A stretch of 64,000 bases of DNA from Bolinopsis microptera (Eukaryota; Ctenophora; Tentaculata; Lobata; Bolinopsidae), in contig NC_087078.1 of NCBI RefSeq assembly GCF_026151205.1, positions 2,357,675 to 2,421,674 on the forward strand. Direction: 5' to 3'. Shown one piece after another: positions 52,958-63,035 of the stretch. The stretch's first letter is position 1. The number at the start of each line of letters is the position of its first letter. Made by a program: the position numbers and the translations under genes. The notes under the pieces were generated by a model that saw only the letters and a list, made by a program, of their open reading frames with translations, was not told the DNA's origin and did no database searches.

Positions 52958-53601
52958 CGAATAGTCGTTCAGGACCAGCTAGAGAAGGGGTTGAAAAAGT
53001 CACGTGACAGTCGAGTGTAGAGTGATTAATCATCATCCCCTAAGAATGGTGTTTCAGGTAAACAATGCGTTTGACTACCAAGTTGGGTTTACCTGGGGAC
53101 CTCATGCTATTATATTTATGTTCATAATCATCCGAATCAATCAATCCGAATCAATCAATCCAAATGAATCCGAATCAATCCGTATAGAAATTAGGCCGAA
53201 TGACAGGCTGAGCGCCGCCCAGTAAAGTTGGGTAGTTTGTAGTTTTGCATATAATATGTATTTATCTTGATCAATTTCGAACAGGCTTGCTAACTTTCCC
53301 TGCGCAAGTGTGAAGTGCGCGTACTTTCACTTTGCGGGTAGACGGTAAAATTAAAATTGTGAATTGCAGTTTGAACCGCTCTGTGTAACTGTAAGGAAAT
53401 ATATTAATATTACTATTAGTTTTTTAACTTTGATAAGTCTGCAAAGTCACGTGGCCTCGTTACCATCGGCATCATGCATGCGTCAATAAATAAAGTTAAG
53501 TATAAGTATTAAGTAAAGTATTTTATAAAACAGTAATTTGTATTTTCATTCGATTTTATTTCTCTTTATAATTATAGTTATACGGTTCACGGTTTGTACA
53601 T

Positions 53602-53795
53602 TGTAGCGCGATGTACTACTGTGTACTGGGCCGCGCATCAAATAATGCTTCTCACAACTCAGTAGATCGGCGAGATGTACCACTGGGCCTCGCTGAGCTG
53701 CGAAGGCCAAGGATTGACATCGTGAATCAATTACACGGTATACATGAATTTGACGGATGTTACTCGTCTAAATTTCTTCGAAGTAGTGCCCGAGG
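53602..53795 (+). repeat. dispersed GC-rich repeat copy 3 with foldback arm fragment
   Basis: Copy 3 spans about 53602-53730 (tgtagcgcgatgtactactg to cgtgaatcaa). Soon after, at 53750-53795, comes a piece of the foldback arm (gacggatgttactcgtctaa then atttcttcgaagtagtg). The same two modules are neighbours at 52.1-52.6 kb, so they probably belong to one mobile unit. Confidence 0.75.
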
Positions 53796-55856
53796 CAAGT
53801 AATGAGTAAACTTAAAGTGCTCCGAAGTAGTGCGCAATGGGCACTAACAATTATGGACAAACATGAATTCATACTTCGTGTTTTGGATGAACACATCGCT
53901 CAAAGAAAGATTTAATTTTCTAACTGATTTGCGGTTGACACATGATCTGCGAATGGACTAATTTTTAATTTGTATTGTTGCGGTCAGCTCAAATTTAATA
54001 TGCGGGTACATACCTTTATGAAGAGAAACCCCGCCCGTGGGAGACTTACAACGATCAACCAAATAGTTTTCGTTACAAGACTTTAATTTTTAATTTGATA
54101 GATTTTGTCTGGGCTAACCACTACCGTTTGCTTTGTTCGTGGCCCATCCATTCTGCATTCGGTTGATCGAGATCGTGGTAATACTTTAGATCGTGGTAAT
54201 ACTTTAGATAGAGATTACTAATTAGAGTCACCTTAGGAGACAAACTTTCCCGATCCCTGGTAACTGGTAACTAATTATTGTACTTGTAGTGAGGAAATCC
54301 ACAAATTGGTTGAAGTTTAACAGTATAATTATAAATTATGCGGAGTTATGTTAATAAAATAAAACCAGTATTTGAATGTGAGCCATGGAATTTTTAAAAT
54401 TATTAACATTTTGTTACAACTCATATTTATAAGACAAACACTAAAATTTTCAATTCGTTATTATTAATTTTAACTGTCGGCATTTAAAATCTATAACTTT
54501 AAAAATCAAAGCCACGCCTCTCAGGTAACGGTCTTCTGCCGCACTGATCTAAATCTTAACTCTTCTGAAAAGTGAAAAAACAAAATATATACGGTTCGCA
54601 AATGAGAATTCAATGTTCGCTGAAAAAAGTCGTAAATGAACCTCGAATGACTATTAATTACTTTAACCCACCACACCACTTCAGGTTACACTTAATGTTA
54701 CACTTCAGGTTACACTTTATGTAACACTTCAGGTTACACTTTATGTTCCCTCAAAGTGGCATTAATAGAGCGTCCGGGCTTTAATTTCTAATCGATATTC
54801 ATATCCAATATTATTCATAAACCAGCACACGATAAAATTAATATTTTAAACTCAATTTTACATTTAACTGTCAGTAAAATTATTGGAAAACACGGTTACC
54901 ATGATGGGCAACCAGTTTCGGTTACTGAAATTGTGCAACATATTCTGGATAAATCAAAGGATCATATAATTGAAAGTGATTGAAAGATTGGATTAAAGAG
55001 TTTCCCGCGGTCCAATCCACCTTCACGCGGCTCTCATACTTTCAACTCCCCATGCTGATGTAATCTCACCGGTAACACGGTACCGACGTATCACCAAGGT
55101 GACACGGTGCTTTCGTCACCATGTAAACAGTAACACGGTGCTTAATGCACATCACCTTGGTCAAAAGTGCTTGAATGTGTCACCATGGTGACAAAGTGCT
55201 TGCTCAGTACCATGCTACCACGGTGCTTCATAAAAAGCTGATTCTGCCGAACTGAGAGAATAATAATCACCCGTTCATTATACTGTTCACAACATTATTA
55301 AAACGTTTTAAATTTTTCGTTCCCTTTTAGAAGTAGGGGTCTTGTTGCAAGATTTTACGGCATTTAAAACGGTATTAGATTTAAATAAATTATTATAACC
55401 AAAAATTAATTAAAGATTGATCATCGGAAACAATTCTACAAATACCAACACATTATCTGATGTTGCCATGGCAACGTTACAGGCTTGCCATAACAACATG
55501 TCCACCCTTGAATCGCGGCATCAGATGTTAACTTGATCAAGATGATCGGAACAGATGGCCGTGGGGTCTTTACCATTTCAATCGTTACGAAATGCTATTT
55601 TTTAGCGATATCAGTGACTTGTCAAAACTATAAAACATAGCATTTCGTAGGACTGTGCAACTCAATTTGTCACATAGTTACATTGCTCTTCCTTGATTAC
55701 CGTACCTTGAACTCGGAATGGAGGTCAGTAATGCAAACCCGATCATTGTATGCCAAAATTTGTATCAATAAACTGCTTGGAGTTGTACTTGATATCGGAC
55801 CTTTGGATTTACATCCCTGACTAACGTTGAGACACCGATATCCTACTCGCCTGAGT
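53796..55856. other. intergenic, AT-rich with degenerate repeats
   Basis: No gene seen. It holds gatcgtggtaatacttta duplicated near 54171-54205, acttcaggttacactt units at about 54678-54745, and loosely repeated caccatggtgacacggtgct-type motifs at about 55068-55232. Confidence 0.45.
55462..55475 (+). promoter_or_regulatory. perfect X-box palindrome (RFX-type motif)
   Basis: GTTGCCATGGCAAC is a perfect palindromic X-box. It lies in the spacer between the two minus-strand genes, about 4.9 kb upstream of the HIP1-like start. RFX regulation is only a possibility. Confidence 0.35.
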
Positions 55857-56348
55857 GGTAACTACTAGTCACCAGTCTGGTAACTACCAGTAACCAGTCT
55901 GGTAACTACCAGTAACTAGTCTGGTAACTACCAGTAACCAGTCTGGTAACTACTAGTAACCAGTCTGGTAACTACTAGTAACCAGTCTGGTAACTACTAG
56001 TCACCAGTCTGGTAACTACTAGTAACCAGTCTGGTAACTACTAGTAACCAGTCTGGCAACTGCTAGTAACCAGTCCAGTAACTACTAGTAACCAGTCTGG
56101 TAACTACTAGTAACCAGCCTAGTAACTACTAGTCACCAGTATAGTAACTACTAGTCACCAGTCTGGTAACTACTAGTAACCAGTCCGGTAACTACTAGTG
56201 AATAGTCCGGTAACTACTAGTAACCAGTCTGGTAACTACTAGTAACCAGTCTGGTAACTACTAGTAACCAGTCTGGCAACTGCTAGTAACCAGTCCAGTA
56301 ACTACTAGTAACCAGTCTGGTAACTACTAGTAACCAGCGTGGTAACTA
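55857..56348. repeat. 22-bp minisatellite, about 22 copies
   Basis: Units agtaaccagtctggtaacta ct with variants (tcaccagt, ccagtaact, gaatagtccg). A block with ctggcaactgctag then ccagtccagtaac occurs twice about 220 bp apart, showing a ten-unit duplication. It lies in the 3' flank of the TRERF1-like gene. Confidence 0.95.
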
Positions 56349-56622
56349 TAACATACCCCCAGTGGAGGTCCCAAAACTGTATGTTTTATGTAAACATATC
56401 GAGTTGTATCTATTGGTAAAGTGTAACCCAATAAGCATGAAAGTCGTATTGATCTGACACCGCGACGTAATGACAGCCAACTCAATTAATTAACATATTC
56501 AAATATTGTACGGCAGGTAGCTGTCCGTGTGTTATTCTCGGCAACACTAAAAATAAACTGCTCGACTCCCACGAGCCGGTAAAAGTTAAAACTCTGAAAT
56601 AAAAACAGTTAAGAACTTTACG

Positions 56623-57001
56623 TCATGTTGCTGAATTATCTGTCCTGTTTTGGGACGTGTTTCCCTTGTTGGTGCCGTCGTTGGGCGAAGCCATGACGAC
56701 GTCACGGGAGTCCGTGATGGAGTCACGTGACGTCATGGTAATGTCACGTGTGGTCCTGATGTCGTGTGGGTCACGTGACAAGAGGAGCTCGAGAGATTGG
56801 GCGGAGGAAGCGGGCGGAGCCAGGGAGTCGGGGGTGAGGTGCTTGAGCTGGGCCTGGAGCTGCTGGTGCAGTTGTTGTTGTTGGGAATGGAGCTGGTACT
56901 GCTGCTGAAGGAGGGTGGGCGTGGCGAGGAGGGCTACTGCGTTCTGCTGCCGCTTGTGTGTCTTCATATGTGCGCTCCGTGACTTTACCTTTTGGAATTC
57001 C
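56623..57001 (-). CDS. TRERF1: TRERF1-like exon 8: second half of the zinc finger, polyQ, stop
   Basis: Phase 2 in, acceptor tctcag. It starts KEFQKVKSRSAHMKTHKRQQ, giving the two zinc-binding histidines. Glutamine-rich sequence follows, then a tail with repeated TSRD/TDSRD-like motifs. Stop at 56623-56625. Confidence 0.9.
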
Positions 57002-60000
57002 CTGAGAGACAAAAATAGGTTAATATCAGGTTCCTATAACAACGATATTAGTCAAGTCAATGATTGTTAGGATCATAATTTAATCAAATCATCACAGCAA
57101 AATAGCTCCGAAGTTACTGGGACGCAAATACCAAACTAAAGAATACAACAATTTCAAGAAAACAACAAATAAAAGTGGGTACTCACTTTCCGCAGACTTT
57201 ACACTTGTAGCTTCCCAAAGGTTGAGGGTTGGGGGGCTTGTTGCTCCTGGGACGGGGCGACACCGTATACGGGTTCACCACCTTCTTCTGCCGGAACTTT
57301 ATCTCTTTGTTTCCCTTCGCGTCGTGGGTCGTGTAAGCTTCCGTTTCAAAGTAGACTATCTCTTTACGACTCTGCCGTCGGTTAGGTTTAGTTGGCGGGA
57401 CCTTTTGATCGTACTCGGTCGTTGTTGGGGGCTGTGAGGTTGAGACATTAAACTGAGTACCGACACAGAAACACAGATTGAAATCTTTACAGTGGAAAAT
57501 ATGTTTTTGTTTCAGAATTACTTTTTGTGAGTTGACGTGGAAGTAACAGAGTAGACGTGGAAAACTTGAGGTAAGTTTTAAACAATGACATTTCCGTGTC
57601 AATTCACCCAACAATTAACAAGTGAAAGTGAAAGAGAATGTAGACTGACCTGGGATAGACGGCAATTATTCTGTTGATTTCTCCACTGCTTGTATACATC
57701 AGGATACCGCACCTTCCAGAAGTAGTAATACTCAACAATATCGGCTATCTTTTTGTCTGGCATCCACTTGGCAATCTGGCGGGAGAAATCAATCAATATA
57801 AATAGATAAACATAAAATCATTGTGAATGGAGTGAAACCTAACGGTTAGGTGGCAAATCACAAACAATGCCATGACACCTTTGGTTCCATTCAATAAACA
57901 AGGAACAAAACCTACTTTTCTCATAGCAATTAGGTGACAAATACAAATATAGATGGGAAATTCCGGAGGATAACTAAAAGTGGCTGTAGGCTATAACTGT
58001 AGGCTAGAGGATTCCTTCTATACAGAGAGGTTTTATTTTTAAGATTTGGAATGAAAATTAAATCTTAGCTAAAACAAAAGTAATCCAATTAAAGTGACAT
58101 GTAAATCATGTATCTACATTCTACATAACACTTTTTATATAATGCCATGAAAATATTCGTGAAAACTGAGGAAGTAACTGATCACCAACATAATCATAGA
58201 ATTGCAATTTTATTTAAATCACTAACCAGGGCTAAATTCCTTCCGAATCGCTGGAAGAGAAGAAGGAACCTTTCCTGGTCATCAAGCGTCCATCTATATC
58301 GTCCATTGTACCTGGAGGGACGAAAACTGTTAGCATACTGAGGTTCATAATCAATTGTCAGTAAGTTAGTAAACTGTGATTTATGAACACCTTTAACATT
58401 ACTTTTGCAGTAAAATGTGCTTTTAAGCTCATATAAACAAGCATCATGGCAAGCTGTGATTAAAAGACCGCACTAGAAACTGGGCTCACAGATACTGGGG
58501 CATATACATAATATATAACATATAGACTCGTTAGTAAGATTGGTTTATTAGACACCTATAAACATCAACACACGATTGTTGATAAATCTTTTTACAGCCA
58601 AAGTGTAAGTTTTACGCACCTGTAATTGTGAAGAGGGTGGGTCGCAGACAGTTTGGGTTGAACTGGACAGCGGGCCAACTTGCACGCTTCCTGTAAATCT
58701 CCTCCTGCAATAAAGTCACATTATAAAATCTGCCAGCGGCGACCATATTAGAGGAAAAGGAACTCAACAGGAGGTTCCCAGAAGCTTTAATAATAAGATA
58801 TAACTACACTGTAACCAGTACATCACCATAGTAATTACCATAGTAACTACTCCAAGCACCACACCATTACATTTGATTGGCCGAGGAAAGGTTTGGTCTC
58901 ACCCTCCCTGCTCCTTCATCAAACTAAACACTGGTTTGCACTATTATGTGCGGGGGCGGACATTCTCTCTGCAGATCTCTCTGCTCAGTTAGACTGAGAT
59001 TATAGATTCCAAGAAATGGAACTTGCTCGGTTTTGCGCAACACGCTGGGTGAAGCATACCACTATTTTGGATAATTGACTGTCATGGATGTTGGAGCATG
59101 GCTGAGAGCCTGTCTCGACCACTTTGATTGATTCACACGGGAATAGATTGTGAAGGGGATGAACGGTCAACAAATTTGACGGTTTTGACTTTGTTGACCG
59201 GTTTAGGTATATTTCAGGGACAAAATAAAAGCTGATTAATGCTAATTTCAATACTTTTTTTGCACCTTGCAGGATTCTGCAAACAAAAATGGGAATTCTG
59301 TCTTTGATACAGTCGGTAATTCTACAAATATTAATTTAATAAATAACTAACGATAGATTTGTCTATTGGAGGAGTCGTAAATAAAAATTAAATTATTTTT
59401 GTAAAAAACTTATTATTTTATTAATTGCTCAAATGAAAATAAAAAAGTATGTTCCTTACATGAGCTGACACAATTTAGGCCATAACTAACATTAGCACTT
59501 TGTGCTGAGCCCTCAATGGCCGTGCTGGTTTTATTTTTTACCTCCCCACCATAAGTAGTCTATATCAATTAATCAACCAATCAATAAAATCATAATTAAA
59601 TAACACAACTGCTGACATACCAGTAGCGTGGACGCAGTGATGAAGAAACTCAGAATCAGGGTAGACGGGTATTGTGTGCTTGAAGAATATTTCTCTTTTA
59701 TCATCTTCCTTCTCATCAGCAGGCGGGGTATAAACCGGTGTCATGGGTCCCTCTCCCTGTCTCCTGTCATCTGAGGAATATCGCGTTGAGTGATACTGAT
59801 TACATAATTGGGGATTAATAATTAATTGATTTCGAGGGAATTTACCAAATGTATTTTGTAACCAGAGCTGAAATTGAAGGCCGGTGAAATGTACGAGTCG
59901 GTAAAATATGAAACGAGTTGGTCACCCAAAGATAAGGTTCCTTAATTTTTTGACGTCATCAAAACCGTTTATTTCAGGGCTGATGATATATTTTAAATCA

Positions 60001-60854
60001 ATGAAACGTTCTAGAACGATACCGGAAGTTTGGCTCCACAAACTGACGTTAAATTTTTTCCCGATAAGGAAATATGTTATCAGTGGTGTGCCGATACTCT
60101 TTAGCGCTAATTATAAATATAAGGGTGAGAGGTGGCTTAAAAATGTATTTTATTGAATAAACCAAATATCATCCCCCCTTTAATAATGAGCCTATGAAAG
60201 GGTAACCCTACAATGAAACACCGTGACTCACCAGGTCCGGTAACCAAATCAGGGATTGTAGCTTGAAACTCATCTCCAATCCTGATCTTCTTGGGCTCCA
60301 TGGAGAAGAAAGAAGAGGGAGGAAGAGTAACAGACTTGGTGGGGGTCCAGAGGTAGCGTGGGGTTCCAGTGTAGGGTGGGGTCAGGGTGAAGTGGGGATC
60401 CGAGGGGAGATCTAGTGGGGCAGGTTTCGACTTGTTCTTGACCGGTTCTCCCTGAAAAATAGGCGGTTAATTTCATGTTCCTGTAGTTAAAGTTTAAACC
60501 GCCAGTATACGGTTATAATATATAAGTTTGATAAATGATGGATTGATGATGTGGTGGTTGGTGGGGTGGAAATAAAAAGGTGGCAGCATAAGGCACCTTC
60601 ATATCATCATCTGAAGAATGTTCCAAAACTAGACTAGAACAATTAGAATCCTCTTCCAGCACCTCCTCCTTTATCTCCTTCTTAATGTGTTCCTCCAAGT
60701 TAAGTGTAATCGTAGGACATATATGCTGGATGTCCAGGTTTCCTAGGTAGACATCCAGTTGGGATGTCCGAATCTCGTTCGAGGTCAAGTAAATATCCAT
60801 CTCGTTGGGATCCGGAACATCCATTATAGGCGATCGTATCATGGGCAAGTGCAT
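56623..60854 (-). CDS. TRERF1: ELM2-SANT-C2H2 corepressor, TRERF1/ZNF541 family, 8 exons
   Basis: A predicted nuclear scaffold of a MiDAC-type deacetylase complex: ELM2-SANT proteins of this family bind and activate HDAC1/2. The 515-residue model joins eight phase-consistent exons. The N-terminus is acidic with two SUMO-type motifs (IKKE, IKEE). ELM2 starts near residue 142 (IRIGDEFQATIPDL) and continues through HHCVHATGGDLQEACKLA and the SHPL.NY-like THPLHNYR. SANT covers about 240-290 (WTLDDQERFLLLFQRFG and IADIVEYYYFWK). A single C2H2 finger follows (Cys385, Cys388, His401, His405) with KVKSRSAHMKTH, a signature shared with TRERF1 and ZNF541 but absent from MIDEAS. The C-terminus is Gln-rich, then Asp/Ser/Arg-rich. 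Human relatives are far longer and carry extra N-terminal fingers; upstream exons may be missing here, although an in-frame stop precedes this ATG. Confidence 0.88.
57187..57431 (-). CDS. TRERF1: TRERF1-like exon 7: linker and zinc-finger cysteines
   Basis: 245 bp, phase 0 in and phase 2 out, acceptor cacag and donor gtgagt. It is a basic linker (KPNRRQSRKEIVYFETEAYT) ending GSYKCKVCGK, whose two cysteines pair with histidines from exon 8. Confidence 0.9.
57650..57775 (-). CDS. TRERF1: TRERF1-like exon 6: SANT, second half
   Basis: 126 bp, phase 0 both ends, acceptor gccag and donor gtcagt. It encodes IAKWMPDKKIADIVEYYYFW then KVRYPDVYKQW, the third SANT helix with the conserved EYYYFWK. Confidence 0.95.
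58227..58311 (-). CDS. TRERF1: TRERF1-like exon 5: SANT, first half
   Basis: 85 bp, phase 2 in and phase 0 out, acceptor tccag and donor gttagt. It encodes RYNGRYRWTLDDQERFLLLF then QRFGRNLAL, SANT helices one and two. Confidence 0.93.
58620..58704 (-). CDS. TRERF1: TRERF1-like exon 4: end of ELM2
   Basis: 85 bp, phase 1 in and phase 2 out, acceptor tgcag and donor gtgcg. It encodes GGDLQEACKLARCPVQPKLS then ATHPLHNYR, matching GGDVMAALEMLL...SHPLANY of TRERF1. Confidence 0.92.
59621..59770 (-). CDS. TRERF1: TRERF1-like exon 3: ELM2
   Basis: 150 bp, phase 1 in and out, acceptor ctcag and donor gtatgt. It encodes DDRRQGEGPMTPVYTPPADE then a charged stretch and FLHHCVHATG of ELM2. Confidence 0.9.
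60232..60451 (-). CDS. TRERF1: TRERF1-like exon 2: Pro-rich region and ELM2 start
   Basis: 220 bp, phase 0 in and phase 1 out, acceptor ttcag and donor gtgagt. It encodes a Pro-rich segment (TPPYTGTPRYLWTPTKS) that precedes ELM2 in this family, then KKIRIGDEFQATIPDLVTGP. Confidence 0.93.
60597..60854 (-). CDS. TRERF1: TRERF1-like exon 1: acidic N-terminus
   Basis: ATG at 60854 with a TGA six bases upstream in frame. It encodes MHLPMIRSPIMDVPDPNEMD and onward to EEHIKKEIKEEVLEEDSNCS. The donor aag/gtgcct gives phase 0 into exon 2. An acceptor-like tagcag lies about 20 bases upstream, so a 5' UTR exon may exist. Confidence 0.75.
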
Positions 60855-61670
60855 CAATCAACTTACTGCTACATTCGGGAAAATTCACAGGTTAGACTCG
60901 GAACATTATTTAATTTCACAGTAGAAGACCTACACAATCAGAGAAAGATTTACAGGGTCCCCCCGTGGAATTAGAGTGCTTTTAGCCTTTACAGTTTACA
61001 CCCTTTACAAAGTACCGAACAGGGCCGGAATAGCCGGGATTGACCAGATTCAAATTATGTTCGTTATATATTTGTACATCTGTGAGATGCGAGATTCGGA
61101 CGGGCGTTTATTAATCTAATATTCCTTAAATATCCTATTGTACTATAATCGGATTACTCTTTAAATCCATTCCTTGGTCCGCTTTCATGCTCGGAATATA
61201 TACTTCAACATTTATATCAGGTCCAGGTAAATTACTGTGTCTACAATCCCGGGGCGCCAAGTCAACACGGAACACTCGGAACTCGACCTACACCGAGATT
61301 TATGATAACTTTAATTTTGAAGTTGTATCCCAAAGAGGAGATATGGCTAGATTAGAGGGTCTGATTGAGAGAGGACGGGTCAAGTGGGGTGGTTTTTAGC
61401 TTGGGATTGGGTGAGATAACCACCGACTTTGGTTATCTCGGAGTAAAATATCATGCGATAAGGGATACATTGCGTGATTGCAAGTCAAGCGAGATCTATA
61501 GCTTGATTCACGGGGTACCACCAAGATTATCAATGAATCTGTGCCAGGTTAAATAAACGTAAAATTGTGTGGGACAGGGAAAAATTAGAAAAATGTCACT
61601 AGTCCAAAACGTGTTTTTAATGCTATCACGGCGTGTAACAGAAAAGATAGTCACTGCAGTTGGGAGGAAT

Positions 61671-61699
61671 ATATAGTGTTAACGTTGTTAACACTATAT
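61671..61699. repeat. 13-bp perfect inverted repeat
   Basis: ATATAGTGTTAAC, then GTT, then GTTAACACTATAT. It can form a hairpin or serve as a dimer site; about 820 bases upstream of the TRERF1-like start. Confidence 0.9.
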
Positions 61700-62978
61700 C
61701 CAAGGATCCAGGACGGATATTTGGATTTAAGATGGCGAAGAGAGAAGGAGATTATATTTAAATGTTATTTAAAATTGATTATACTATCGAATGTTACAGA
61801 TAGAGACTGGTTTAAAGTTATCCCAAAATTTTATTAAAGTGAACAAAATATAATTAAAACGACAAGTAAAATGGAATATTTCGCAATGTTTTCCAGTAAT
61901 TTAATAAACAACTCTAAAATAAAACAAGCAAAAGAGGATCCTACTACTGGGTAATTTAAGCGAATGAAATATAATTACATGCTTTGTGATAGATACCGGT
62001 GTAGTGCCTTATGTGGACACAAAATAAAGATGTCATTAAACGGAAATTATCGCATTTTAAATCCTGGCTACGCCTTAATTGACTTCTGGTCAAATATATA
62101 ATAACCCCATAGTTGATTTGAACCGCTAAATTAAAGCCTGGGAAACTTCATTCTTAAAACCATTTGACTACTCAAGTTTTTTACGGGGCATGCCGTTGAT
62201 TCATATATTAGAAAACTTATTCACTACTAAACTCGCAGCTACTTTACTCCTTAACTATTCTCTTCTTAACCTGTCACTTAACTTGTCGAGTGTAGTAACT
62301 AATAAGAAATAATGTGTAACTTGTTCACTTGATTAGTGGTCGTATAAATAGTGCCCTCTTATAAATAGACCAGGAAAAGCTTGACAGATTTAAAAAGAGA
62401 GAACTCTTGAAGAAACGCTTGAGAAAATAGGATTAAAGATTTAAAGCTGAATAGTTTGTCACTAAATTACATTTTAAGCATTATAAACACACGACTAGGT
62501 AATCTGTCAATAAATATAAAGTACACCGTAAACAAACAAAAGGCGACAAACTATTAGCTGAAGAAGAAATTAACTCGAAATAAAGGAAGAAAAAATAATA
62601 AAGAAAAGTCAGAAGAGTCAAGTCGAGAATGTACGGGAGGGCGAAAAAAAGAAATGACACTTATCGAGATTGAATATACGCGTGTCGCGGGGGCCAGCGG
62701 GATAAAGTCGTTAAATATGCCTCAAAACGTTGAATATTAGAATATGTTGGAGCTTTAGACTGGGTCCCTTTCTTCTGAAATATCTGAGAATAAGCGTATC
62801 TCTTATACAAACATTTCGTTAGTCAGTGACTAAGTAAAATGTGTGAGTAAATTAAGTGGGCACGCTGTACCGATATGATGGAGTAATGAAGGACACTGCA
62901 ACACACTAAAATTCCTAGTGTGTTATCTATGATCAGCGCATATTATCTGGATCTAATTTGTTTGTTACGTTGTGCTGC

Positions 62979-62982
<4 letters not shown>

Positions 62983-63035
<53 letters not shown>
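62983..63035 (+). repeat. (AG)n microsatellite
   Basis: About 25 uninterrupted AG dinucleotides with one AAAG near the right end. It creates a spurious ERERER frame. Confidence 0.97.

Noticed and set aside
56657-56982. Plus-strand frames over the TRERF1-like last exon
   Set aside because: These are antisense shadows of the Gln-rich and zinc-finger coding sequence on the minus strand.
60700-60888. Alternative N-terminus of the TRERF1-like gene (MNFPECSSK frame)
   Set aside because: It is another frame over the same bases and does not connect in phase to the ELM2 exon, whereas the MHLPM frame does.
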